From Pseudomonadota bacterium (GTDB taxonomy: Bacteria; Pseudomonadota; Gammaproteobacteria; Burkholderiales; Burkholderiaceae_C), in contig CAUJJO010000239.1 in assembly GCA_963205125.1 (NCBI GenBank), positions 1 through 32,625 of the forward strand: 32,625 bases of DNA, in the 5' to 3' direction. Shown piece by piece: positions 22,707-30,065 of this stretch; within the stretch, counting starts at the first letter, position 1, and every line of letters begins with the position of its first letter. The notes beneath the pieces were generated by a model that worked only from the letters and a program-made list of their open reading frames with translations, ran no database searches and was not told where the DNA came from. The position numbers and the translations under genes are program-made.

Positions 22707-23641
22707 CGGCTGTCGCCCGGTTCCCGCTGCAAGGCTTCGCGCAGCAGCGACAAGGCGCCGTCGGCGCTGTCGCCCTGCGGGCGCACGCAGCGTCGGCGCA
22801 GCGGATCGGGCCAGCGCGCCTGCAGGCGCTCGCCGATGCTGCCCACGAGGACGATCGGCAACTCGGCCGCGCCCGTCATGCGCGCCGTCAGCGCGTGCAC
22901 GTGGCGCTCCAGCTCGGCGGCGGCGTCGTCCAGCAGCGCCTGCGCCAGGCCGTCGCCTTCCAGCGCGGCCTCGAAGACGCAGGGTGCCAGGCGCGCGTAC
23001 TGGTGCTGACCCGCGGCCTGGCACCACTGCAGCAGCGTGCCGGCTTCGCCGCCGACCATGCGCCAGACCGCCTGCGCCAGCGGGCCGACGGCGCCGCGGC
23101 CGTCCAGCGCCGCCTGCGCCGCGTGCATGGCGCGCAGGCCGAGCCAGGCGCCGCTGCCCTCGTCGCCGACCGGAAAGCCCCAGCCGCCGGTGCGATGCTG
23201 CACGCCGTCGTGGCCTTGCGCCAGGCCGATGCTGCCGGTGCCCGCGGTGACGACGATCCCCGGCCCGCCGCCGAAGGCGCCGCGCAGCGTCGTCTGCGCG
23301 TCGTTGAAGAGCACGCAGCGCGCAAAGCCCGGATCGGCGGCGAGAAAGGCCTCGCGCTGGCGCGGCACCTCGACGCCGGCCAGGCCCAGGCCGAGCGCGA
23401 TCGCCTGCCGCGGCACGGGCGCGAGCCCGGCATCGGCGAAGGCCGATTCCAGCGCCAGGCCGATGTGGCGCCAGGCCTGCTCGACACCCTGGGAGAGCCC
23501 GGATGGCCCGGCGGTCGCGTAGCCCAGCGCCCGCCCGTCGGGCGCGGCATGCAGGCGCAGCCGCGTGCCGCTGCCGCCGCCGTCGACGCCGGCCAGGTAC
23601 TGCAGCGCTGCGTGGGGGGAAGGCGACGACGGGGTGTTCAA
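22703..23641 (-). CDS. N-acetylglucosamine kinase of the BadF/BadG ATPase family
   Basis: Phosphorylates cytoplasmic GlcNAc to GlcNAc-6-phosphate for NagA, replacing the PTS route. 312 residues of the actin-like ATPase fold: phosphate loop LAGVDGGGSGTRLRL near residue 18, second loop VVTAGTGSIGLA, and GDEGSGAWLGLRA. This matches human NAGK-type and bacterial GlcNAc kinases. The start is unusual. The only in-frame candidate upstream of the phosphate loop is TTG at 23641-23639, because a stop precedes it at 23662-23660. A five-codon ATG frame (MSPAA, 23655-23638) overlaps this TTG. First gene of the operon, with the operator candidate 22 bp upstream. Glucosamine kinase is an alternative specificity. 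Confidence 0.87.
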   Translation of the reverse strand: MNTPSSPSPHAALQYLAGVDGGGSGTRLRLHAAPDGRALGYATAGPSGLSQGVEQAWRHIGLALESAFADAGLAPVPRQAIALGLGLAGVEVPRQREAFLAADPGFARCVLFNDAQTTLRGAFGGGPGIVVTAGTGSIGLAQGHDGVQHRTGGWGFPVGDEGSGAWLGLRAMHAAQAALDGRGAVGPLAQAVWRMVGGEAGTLLQWCQAAGQHQYARLAPCVFEAALEGDGLAQALLDDAAAELERHVHALTARMTGAAELPIVLVGSIGERLQARWPDPLRRRCVRPQGDSADGALSLLREALQREPGDSR

Positions 23642-23663
23642 GCGGCTGGGCTCATGACATTAA

Positions 23664-23679
23664 TACCATTACAGTACCA
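23664..23679 (-). promoter_or_regulatory. TGGTA-N6-TGGTA direct repeat, operator candidate before the nag operon
   Basis: On the minus strand two exact TGGTA units (23679-23675, 23668-23664) start 11 bp apart. A weak promoter pair surrounds them: TGGTCT (23688-23683) and TATTAA (23665-23660) with a 17-bp spacer. A bound repressor would cover the space between the two boxes. The start codon is 22 bp away. Confidence 0.68.
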
Positions 23680-23871
23680 CACAGACCAGATGCGATCCAC
23701 CGGGGAAGGCCCCGGGGCCCCCAAGGTGCAGGGGGCGGTCGGCCGGCCGGGCGGACGCCTGCTCGGCCAAGCGTGCCGGATGCCACGCTCGCAGGCCGCC
23801 GCGGCGCGCGGCGGCGTCCGCGCTTCAAGTGCGGCCGGCGCGGCCCGATAACCCGGGTTGCGAGCAGCGCG

Positions 23872-25665
23872 ATGACCAGCCCAAGCGACGACCCGAAGCA
23901 GGACGGCCCGAAGCAGGACGGCCCGAAGGACGCCGCGAGCGCCTGCGGGCACGAGGCGCAGGCCATGCGCCTGCTGCAGGACCTCACGCGCAACGTCCCC
24001 GGCGTGATCTACCAGTTCCGGCTGCGACCGGACGGTCGCAGCCGCGTGCCCTTTGCCAGCGAAGGCCTGCTGAACCTCTTCGGCATCCCGCCGGAGCAGG
24101 TCCGGGAGGACGCCTCGCCCTTCTTCGACTGCGTGCACCCCGACGACGCCAAGCGCTTTCGCGAGTCCGTGAATGCCTCGGCCGCCTCGCTGCAGCCCTG
24201 GGACCTGGAGTTTCGCGTCGTCGTTCCCGCACGCGGGCTGCGCTGGGCGCATGGCCGGGCGCAGCCCGAGCGCCTGGCCGACGGCAGCGTGATCTGGCAT
24301 GGCTTCATCACCGACATCACGCAGCGCAAGCAGGACGAGGCGCAGACGCGACGGCTGGCCTTCTTCGACGCCCTGACCGGGCTGCCCAACCGCCGCCTGC
24401 TCACCGAGCGCATCGCGCAGGCGCTGGCGTCGACGCGGCGCCACGGCGACTGCGGCGCGCTGCTCTTCGTCGACCTCGACAACTTCAAGCAGCTCAACGA
24501 CGCGCTCGGCCACAGCGTCGGCGACCGTCTGCTGTGCGAGGCGGCGGCGCGCCTGTCGCGCGAGTTGCGCGAGGACGACGTGGTGGCACGCCTGGGCGGC
24601 GACGAGTTCGTCGTGCTCGCCACGCCGCTGGGCGCGGACCTCGCCGCCGCGGCGCGGCAGGCCGGGGCGCTGGCCGACAAGTTGCGCGAGCTGCTGGCGC
24701 GGCCCTTCGAGATCGGCGGCATCCGCTACGCCTGCGCCGGCAGCGTCGGCATCACCGTCTTCCCCAAGGGGCAGGAGACGGTCGAGGATCTGCTGCGCGA
24801 GGCCGACATCGCGATGTACCGCGCCAAGGCGGCGGGCCGCAACCGCGTCGCCTTCTTCGAGGCGGCGATGCAGTCCGAGGTCGAGGAGCGCCTGGCGCTG
24901 GAGCAGGACCTGCGGCGCGCGCTGGCCAGCGGCGGCCTCGAGGTGCACGTGCAGACGCAGCTCGACGCGAGCGGACGCGAGCTCGGCGGCGAACTGCTGC
25001 TGCGCTGGCTGGACCCGCAGCGCGGGCCGGTCTCGCCCGCGCGCTTCATTCCGGTGGCCGAGGACAGCGGCCTCATCATCGCGCTGGGCGACCTCGTGCT
25101 GCGCCGCGGCTGCCAGGCGCTGGCGCGGCTGCAGCGGGCCGGGCGCTCGCTGCAGCTGTCGATCAACGTCAGCCCGCGGCAGTTCCGCCACGAAGGCTTC
25201 GTCGCGCGCGTGCGCGAGCTGCTGCGCGAAACCGGCGTGGCGGCCCAGGGGCTCGTGTTCGAGGTCACCGAAGGGCTGCTGATCGACGACTGGCAGGCCA
25301 CGCGCGCGCGCATGCAGGAGCTGGTGGCGCTGGGCGTGCGCTTCTCGATCGACGATTTCGGCACCGGCTACTCGAGCCTGGCCTACCTGAAGAAGCTGCC
25401 GCTCTACGAGCTGAAGATCGACCGCAGCTTCGTCGCCGACGTGCCGGACGACCCGAGCGACGTGGCGATCGTGCAGGCCATCCTCTCGGTGGCGCGCCAC
25501 CTCGGGCTGCACGTGGTCGGCGAGGGCGTCGAGACGCAGGCGCAGGCCGACTTCCTGCGCGCCCATGGCTGCCACGCGCTGCAGGGCTACCTGTTCGCGC
25601 GTCCGCAGCCGCTGTTCGACTGGCTCGACCTGCGCCTGGGCACGCAGGCGCTGGCGGCCGACTGA
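23872..25665 (+). CDS. PAS-GGDEF-EAL protein, cyclic-di-GMP turnover
   Basis: 597-residue soluble signalling protein. Residues 1-25 are polar with a DGPKQ repeat. A PAS domain follows (about 33-150, ending with the typical FITDITQRK). The GGDEF domain (160-330) has an intact GGDEF at 242-246 and an RxxD inhibitory site (Arg233-Asp236) exactly five residues before it, so cyclase activity with product feedback is plausible. The EAL domain (about 335-590) has ELLLRW in place of EALLRW, keeping the metal-binding Glu374. The remaining motifs INVSPRQF, FEVTEGLL, IDDFGTGYSSL, ELKIDRSFV, GEGVET and LQGYLFARP are present, so phosphodiesterase activity is also possible. Which activity dominates is unknown. 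There is no membrane segment. It is divergent from the nag operon. Confidence 0.92.
   Translation: MTSPSDDPKQDGPKQDGPKDAASACGHEAQAMRLLQDLTRNVPGVIYQFRLRPDGRSRVPFASEGLLNLFGIPPEQVREDASPFFDCVHPDDAKRFRESVNASAASLQPWDLEFRVVVPARGLRWAHGRAQPERLADGSVIWHGFITDITQRKQDEAQTRRLAFFDALTGLPNRRLLTERIAQALASTRRHGDCGALLFVDLDNFKQLNDALGHSVGDRLLCEAAARLSRELREDDVVARLGGDEFVVLATPLGADLAAAARQAGALADKLRELLARPFEIGGIRYACAGSVGITVFPKGQETVEDLLREADIAMYRAKAAGRNRVAFFEAAMQSEVEERLALEQDLRRALASGGLEVHVQTQLDASGRELGGELLLRWLDPQRGPVSPARFIPVAEDSGLIIALGDLVLRRGCQALARLQRAGRSLQLSINVSPRQFRHEGFVARVRELLRETGVAAQGLVFEVTEGLLIDDWQATRARMQELVALGVRFSIDDFGTGYSSLAYLKKLPLYELKIDRSFVADVPDDPSDVAIVQAILSVARHLGLHVVGEGVETQAQADFLRAHGCHALQGYLFARPQPLFDWLDLRLGTQALAAD
23892..23932. 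repeat. 15-bp tandem repeat in the 5' end of the GGDEF-EAL gene
   Basis: The unit CCCGAAGCAGGACGG occurs at 23892-23906 and 23907-23921, with a partial third copy to about 23932. It encodes the PKQDG repeats near the N-terminus and is in frame. Confidence 0.85.
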
Positions 25666-25766
25666 GGCGCGCAAGGCCCGCCCCGGCGCACCGGCCCGGG
25701 CCGCTGGCGCGCGGCCAAGCGCATGCGCGGACAATCGGGGGCATCGCCGCTGCCCCGAGTGCCGCC

Positions 25767-26708
25767 ATGCGCCTGCCCGCCGACGCCCAAGGCGTCTACC
25801 CGATCGCACCGACGCCGTTTCATGCCGACGGGCGCATCGACCACGCCTCGATCGACCGCCTCGTCGACTTCTACCTGGAGGTGGGCGCCAGCGGCCTGAC
25901 CGTGCTCGGCCAGCTCGGCGAGGCGCCGAAGCTCGAGCATGCCGAGAGCCTGGACGTGGCCACGCGCATGATCCGGCGCGCGGCCGCGCTGCCGGTGATC
26001 GTGGGCGTTTCGGCGCCGGGATTCGCGGCGATGCGCGCGCTCACGCGCGAGGTGATGGAGCGCGGGGCCGCGGGCGTCATGATCGCGCCGCCGAACACCT
26101 TGCGCACCGACGAGCAGATCGTCTGCTACTACCACCAGGCGGTGCAGGCGATCGGCGAGGACGTGCCTTTCGTGCTGCAGGACTACCCGCTGACCTTCAG
26201 CGTGCAGATGACGCCCGCGGTGATCCGCCGCATCCATACCGAGCTGCCCAGCTGCGCGATGCTCAAGCACGAGGACTGGCCCGGGCTCGAGAAGATCAGC
26301 ACGCTCAAGGCCTGGCAGCGCGAGGGCGCGATGCGCGCGCTGCCCATACTGGTCGGCAACAACGCGCTCTTCCTCGACTACGAAATGGAGCGCGGCGCCG
26401 ACGGCGCCAACACCGGCTACGCCTTCCCCGACATGCTGGCGGACGTGGTGCGGATGGCGCAGGCCGGGCAGCGCGAGGCCGCGCACGACCTCTTCGACGC
26501 CCACCTGCCGCTGCTGCGCTACGAGCAGCAGCCGGGCGTGGGCCTGTCGGTGCGCAAGTACGTGCTGCACCGGCGCGGCCTGCTCGGCAGTCCGGCCCTG
26601 CGTGTGCCGGCCACGACGCTTGGCGCGACGGCGCGCGCCGAGGTCGAGCACCTGCTGGCGCGGCTGGCGCGCCACGACGCGCGGGCGCGCCTGGCTCAGG
26701 TCGCGTAG
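25767..26708 (+). CDS. DapA-family lyase/aldolase, substrate unknown
   Basis: 313-residue TIM-barrel protein of the dihydrodipicolinate synthase / N-acetylneuraminate lyase family, which forms a Schiff base with a 2-keto acid such as pyruvate. The Schiff-base Lys167 lies in CAMLKHEDW and the catalytic Tyr140 in VLQDYPL. The usual GTTGE loop reads GQLGEAP (residues 48-54), so the threonines of true DapA are missing. I therefore do not call it lysine-pathway DapA. Similar proteins act on sugar acids or aromatic hydratase-aldolase substrates. ATG 25767 sits where the domain begins. The gene end overlaps the rnk end by 13 bp in convergent orientation. Confidence 0.85.
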   Translation: MRLPADAQGVYPIAPTPFHADGRIDHASIDRLVDFYLEVGASGLTVLGQLGEAPKLEHAESLDVATRMIRRAAALPVIVGVSAPGFAAMRALTREVMERGAAGVMIAPPNTLRTDEQIVCYYHQAVQAIGEDVPFVLQDYPLTFSVQMTPAVIRRIHTELPSCAMLKHEDWPGLEKISTLKAWQREGAMRALPILVGNNALFLDYEMERGADGANTGYAFPDMLADVVRMAQAGQREAAHDLFDAHLPLLRYEQQPGVGLSVRKYVLHRRGLLGSPALRVPATTLGATARAEVEHLLARLARHDARARLAQVA

Positions 26709-27106
26709 TCGCCGCTGGCTTCGGGCTGGAAGTGCAGCGCGGCGATCGTCGCGCGATGCTCGCGCCCGTCCGGCGTGGCCCAGCTCACGGTGTCGCCGAC
26801 GCGGCAGCCCAGCAGCGCCGAGCCCACCGGCGAGAGCGCGGAGACGAAGCCGGTCTCGGCGTTGGCGTCGGCCGGGTAGCAGACGACGAGCTTGCGCCGC
26901 TCGCCGTTGCCGGCGTCGACGAGTTCGACCTGCGAGTACATGGTGACGACGTCGGCGTCGACTTCGCGCGAGGGCACGAGGTCGGCGTTGTCCAGCAGGT
27001 CGGACAGCGGCGCGCTGGCGGGGCTCTGACCGCGACGCAGCAGGGCGGCCAGGCGGACGTGATCGAGTTCGGTGAGGGTGCGGTCACCGGTGGGGTCGGC
27101 GTTCAT
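26696..27106 (-). CDS. rnk: regulator of nucleoside diphosphate kinase (Rnk), GreA/GreB-like
   Basis: 136 residues, the same length as E. coli Rnk. The C-terminal half is a GreA/B-type FKBP-like domain (VELVDAGNGERRKLVVCYPADAN, then SALSPVGSALLGCRVGDTV). The N-terminal part (LTELDHVRLAALLRR) is a short helical arm lacking the long coiled coil of GreA. Rnk binds RNA polymerase and affects nucleoside diphosphate kinase level. ATG 27106 follows AAAGGA at 27113-27118. A perfect TATAAT -10 box lies about 215 bp upstream. The 3' end overlaps the DapA-family gene by 13 bp. Confidence 0.9.
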   Translation of the reverse strand: MNADPTGDRTLTELDHVRLAALLRRGQSPASAPLSDLLDNADLVPSREVDADVVTMYSQVELVDAGNGERRKLVVCYPADANAETGFVSALSPVGSALLGCRVGDTVSWATPDGREHRATIAALHFQPEASGDYAT

Positions 27107-27319
27107 GGGCGGTCCTTTCGCGAAAACGGGCAGCGCAAGGGCGCGGCCACCAGCGCTTGGTGCGGGGCCCGGCGATCAGGAAGGCGCGAATCAGGTGGGG
27201 GTGGAGGATCGCCGGGCCGAGGACTGGGCGGCCGGCGATCGACCGACGGCCGCGAGCGCAACCCGGCGCATCGCGGCGGGCTGTTGCAGGGCGGTCGTTC
27301 GGAGGAGGTCCACGGCGCG

Positions 27320-27346
27320 ATTATAGAGGCGCGGACCCGGTCTCAG
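27320..27346 (-). promoter_or_regulatory. candidate rnk promoter
   Basis: On the minus strand a perfect TATAAT (27325-27320) is preceded, after 15 bp, by CTGAGA (27346-27341, four of six matches to -35). It lies in the end of the alpha/beta hydrolase gene and would give rnk a leader of about 200 nt. The remaining gap 27107-27319 shows nothing else recognisable. Confidence 0.4.
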
Positions 27347-28163
27347 GGGCGATCCCAGGGGCGGCGACGGCGGTGTCGGCGAGAAAGGCGCGCGTGCCCT
27401 CGATCACCGCCTGCGGCTGGTCGCGGTGCGGCGAGTGCCCGCATTGCGGCAGGACGAGCAGCCGCGTGCCGGGCACGCGCTGCGCGATGCCCTGCACCTG
27501 GGCGAGCGTGCCGTACTCGTCGTCCTCGCCCTGGATCGCCAGCAGCGGGCAGCGGATCGTCGCGATCTCGTCCGCGATCGACCAGTGCCGGAATTCGGGC
27601 CGCAGCCAGACGTCGTTCCAGCCGCCAAAGGCCGAGTCCGGATCGTCGTGATGGCGTGCCAGGCGCGCGCGCAGGTCGGTGTCGCGGTAGGCCTCGCGCG
27701 CCTTGGCGATGCTCGCCACCGAGATCGCCTCGACGAGGATGTGCGGGGCCAGCAGCACCGCGCCGCTGAGCGCCCGCGGGAAGCGCGCGGCGTAGAGCAG
27801 CGCGATCGAGGCACCGTCGCTGTGGCCGAAGAGCCAGGGCGGCGCGCGCTCGACGTCGACCGCGAGCGCGCGCAGCAGCGCCGGCAGGACCTCGTGCGCC
27901 TGCCGGTGCATGAAGTCGGGCGCCCAGGCCTCGCCGGGGGCGCGCGGCGTGCTGCGGCCGTAGCCCGGGCGCGAGTAGACGAGGCCGCGCAGGTCCAGCG
28001 CCTGGCACAGCCTGGAGGGGAAGTCGCGCCACATCGACACCGAGCCCAGGCCCTCGTGCAGGAAGACGAGGAGCGGGCGCGTGCTGCGCTCGCGACGCAG
28101 CCAGGCGTGCTCGATGCGGACCGCGCGGCCCTGCCAGTCGATCTCGACGAATGCGCTGCCCAC
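27321..28163 (-). CDS. alpha/beta hydrolase linked to the benzoate pathway
   Basis: 280 residues with the alpha/beta hydrolase fold: nucleophile Ser115 in LFGHSDGASIAL, an acidic residue in IQGEDDEYG, and His in QCGHSPHRDQP. The oxyanion segment is FLHEGLGSVSMW near residue 35. The start is GTG at 28163-28161, 7 bp after the ligase stop, with GAGG at the stop codon as possible ribosome site. Such hydrolases often accompany aerobic benzoyl-CoA genes. A thioesterase or lactonase role in the pathway is inferred only from position as second gene after benzoate-CoA ligase. Confidence 0.85.
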   Translation of the reverse strand: MGSAFVEIDWQGRAVRIEHAWLRRERSTRPLLVFLHEGLGSVSMWRDFPSRLCQALDLRGLVYSRPGYGRSTPRAPGEAWAPDFMHRQAHEVLPALLRALAVDVERAPPWLFGHSDGASIALLYAARFPRALSGAVLLAPHILVEAISVASIAKAREAYRDTDLRARLARHHDDPDSAFGGWNDVWLRPEFRHWSIADEIATIRCPLLAIQGEDDEYGTLAQVQGIAQRVPGTRLLVLPQCGHSPHRDQPQAVIEGTRAFLADTAVAAPGIAPETGSAPL

Positions 28164-28170
28164 GCGCGCC

Positions 28171-29760
28171 TCAGCGGCCGGCGCCTTCGCGCTCGCGCAG
28201 CTTGAAGCGCTGGATCTTGCCGGTGGCGGTCTTGGGCAGCTCGCCGACGAACTCGATCAGCCGCGGGTACTTGTAGGGCGCGAGCTTGTCCTTGACGAAG
28301 GCCTTGAGCTCGTCCTCGCTGGCGTGGGCGCCGGCCTTGAGCACGACGAAGGCCTTGGTCTTCACCAGGCCGTCGGCGTCGTCGACGCCGATCACCGCGG
28401 CTTCCAGCACCGCGGGGTGCTGCACGAGCGTGGCCTCGACCTCGAAGGGGCTGACGTAGATGCCGCTGACCTTGAGCATGTCGTCGCTGCGGCCGCCGTA
28501 GGTGTAGCTGCCGTCGGCGTTCTTCACGTACTTGTCGCCGCTCTTGGTCCAGCCGCCCTGGAAGGTCTCGCGCGACTTGGCGCGGTTGCCCCAGTACATG
28601 ATGGCGGCACTCGGGCCCTGGATGTAGAGGTCGCCGATCTCGCCGTCGGCCACCGGCTGGCCGTCCTCGCCGCGCAGCTCGACCTCGTAGCCGGGGACGA
28701 CCCAGCCGGTGCTGCCGTAGCGCACGCGCTCGGGCAGGTTGCTGATGAAGATGTGCAGCATCTCGGTGGAGCCGATGCCGTCGACGATGTCGACGCCGAA
28801 GTGCGCCTTGAAGCGCTCGCCGAGCTCGGCCGGCAGCGCCTCGCCGGCCGAGGACACCAGGCGCAGCGCGACCTCGCTGCGCGCCGGCAGCGCGGGCGAG
28901 GCGAGCATGCCGGCAAAGCCCGTCGGTGCACCGAAGAAGACGGTCGGCTTGGGGCAGCTGCCGCCGGCGGTGTGGCCCAGCCAGCGGCGGAAGGTGGCGT
29001 CGGGCGTCGGCCGCTCGGCCATCAGCAGCGTGCAGGCGCCCGCGCTCATCGGGAAGGTCAGCCCATTGCCCAGGCCGTAGGCGAAGAAGAGCTTGGCGCC
29101 CGAGAAGCAGACGTCGTTCTCGGTCAGGCGCAGGATGCGCATGCCGTAGAGCTCGCTCGTCCAGTACGGGTTGCCGTGCGTGTGCACCGCGCCCTTGGGG
29201 CGGCCGGTGGAGCCGCTCGAATACAGCCAGAAGCCGGGGTCGTCGGGCGCCGTCGCCGCGGGCTTGGCGGCCGGCGCGTGGGCGGCGAGGAAGGCCTCGA
29301 GCTCGACCTCGTTCGGCTGCAGCGGCGCCCCCGGCCGCGCGACGATGACCTTGCCGACTTCGTGGTCGCTCTTCACCATTGCCGCGGCCAGCGTGGGCAG
29401 CAGCGCGCCCGAGACCAGCACCGCCTGCGCGCGGCTGTGCTCGAGCATGTAGGCGTAGTCGTCGGCGGTGAGCAGCGTGTTCACCGCCACCGGCACGATG
29501 CCCGCGTACATCGCGCCGAGAAAGGCCACCGGCCATTCGCACTGGTCCTGCATCAGCAGCAGCACGCGCTCCTCGCGCTTGAGCCCCAGGCTCTTCAGGC
29601 CCGCGGCGAGGCGGCGCACGCGCTCGTCCAGCGCGCCGTAGGACAGGCTGCCGTGGTCGTCGACGAAGGCCGTCCTGCCCGCACGGCCGGCGTTGCGCTG
29701 TAGCAGGTGCTCGGCGAAGTTGAAGCGTTCGGGCGGCGGCGGGACTTGGCTGGCAGGCAT
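28171..29760 (-). CDS. bclA: benzoate-CoA ligase
   Basis: Activates benzoate with ATP and coenzyme A to benzoyl-CoA, the entry step of the box pathway. 529 residues of the ANL adenylate-forming family. Visible motifs are the phosphate loop YSSGSTGRPKGAVH, the aryl-acid pocket region KLFFAYGLGNGLTFPM, GIGSTEMLHIF, the hinge YGGRSDDMLKVSGIYVSP and the C-terminal catalytic Lys in PKTATGKIQRFK. N-terminal FNFAEHLLQRNAGR is typical of benzoate-CoA ligases. ATG 29760 follows GGAG at 29769-29772. It is divergent from boxC across a 305-bp control region, supporting the benzoate assignment over other aryl-CoA ligases. Confidence 0.95.
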   Translation of the reverse strand: MPASQVPPPPERFNFAEHLLQRNAGRAGRTAFVDDHGSLSYGALDERVRRLAAGLKSLGLKREERVLLLMQDQCEWPVAFLGAMYAGIVPVAVNTLLTADDYAYMLEHSRAQAVLVSGALLPTLAAAMVKSDHEVGKVIVARPGAPLQPNEVELEAFLAAHAPAAKPAATAPDDPGFWLYSSGSTGRPKGAVHTHGNPYWTSELYGMRILRLTENDVCFSGAKLFFAYGLGNGLTFPMSAGACTLLMAERPTPDATFRRWLGHTAGGSCPKPTVFFGAPTGFAGMLASPALPARSEVALRLVSSAGEALPAELGERFKAHFGVDIVDGIGSTEMLHIFISNLPERVRYGSTGWVVPGYEVELRGEDGQPVADGEIGDLYIQGPSAAIMYWGNRAKSRETFQGGWTKSGDKYVKNADGSYTYGGRSDDMLKVSGIYVSPFEVEATLVQHPAVLEAAVIGVDDADGLVKTKAFVVLKAGAHASEDELKAFVKDKLAPYKYPRLIEFVGELPKTATGKIQRFKLREREGAGR

Positions 29761-29789
29761 GGGCAGTCTCCGAGTGCAGGACGTGGATA

Positions 29790-29813
29790 TGCGATGAAAT
29801 GCACTATGTTGCG
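29790..29813. promoter_or_regulatory. triple TGCG/TGCA/TGCG array on the bclA side
   Basis: TGCG (29790), TGCA (29800) and TGCG (29810) recur every 10 bp, separated by 6-bp spacers. This resembles the TGCA-N6-TGCA operators known for BzdR/BoxR regulators, which respond to benzoyl-CoA. The array lies 30-53 bp upstream of the bclA start. A -10-like TATAGT on the minus strand (29856-29851) would place it in the leader. Confidence 0.6.
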
Positions 29814-29906
29814 TATTGCCGCCCCGGGAGGCCGCAATCCACTGGGCAGGACTATAAGTCCGTCGCGAGTCCGTCCCGAAGTTGCGGACTGTTGAAGGAT
29901 CGGACA

Positions 29907-29920
29907 TGCAGCATAGTGCC
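29907..29920. promoter_or_regulatory. TGCA-N6-TGCC operator candidate upstream of boxC
   Basis: TGCA (29907-29910), six bases, TGCC. Its reverse complement closely matches the 29801-29812 site (GCACTATG, then C or T, then TGC), so the two are mirror copies across the divergent region. Confidence 0.5.
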
Positions 29921-29949
29921 TTGCGCTCAAGCAAAAGATGCAATATGAT
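29921..29949 (+). promoter_or_regulatory. boxC promoter
   Basis: TTGCGC (29921-29926) and TATGAT (29944-29949, five of six matches to -10) are 17 bp apart. Transcription would begin near 29956, leaving a leader of about 110 nt before boxC. Confidence 0.55.
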
Positions 29950-29952
29950 GCG
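29939..29952. promoter_or_regulatory. TGCA-N6-TGCG operator over the boxC -10 box
   Basis: TGCA (29939-29942) and TGCG (29949-29952) flank ATATGA and cover the -10 hexamer at 29944-29949. A bound BoxR-like repressor would block RNA polymerase. The regulator gene is not in the window. Confidence 0.6.
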
Positions 29953-29996
29953 TGTCACCGGTCGATCAATGCATCGATCACGCCGCCGAACCCACC

Positions 29997-30022
29997 GCCG
30001 GGTCTGCTCGTCCAGACCCGGC
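29997..30022 (+). other. 10-bp hairpin in the boxC leader
   Basis: GCCGGGTCTG (29997-30006) and CAGACCCGGC (30013-30022) pair perfectly around the loop CTCGTC. No T-run follows, so it is not a terminator. It may stabilise the messenger or influence translation of boxC 43 bp downstream. Confidence 0.6.
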
Positions 30023-30065
30023 CCATGCACCCCAAGCCGAGGGTGCTTCCTGACAGGAGACCTTG

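Noticed and set aside
23690-23871. A regulatory RNA or riboswitch before the GGDEF-EAL gene
   Set aside because: The region is GC-rich with short chance inverted repeats. No recognisable aptamer or terminator-antiterminator pair was seen.
23638-25809. A 723-codon minus-strand frame opposite the GGDEF-EAL gene
   Set aside because: No domain, and the plus strand contains intact catalytic motifs. Only its last five codons (MSPAA) were kept as a point of interest.
25767-26708. Calling the DapA-family gene true dapA
   Set aside because: The GTTGE loop is GQLGEAP, so the lysine-pathway specificity residues are missing, and no lysine genes adjoin it.
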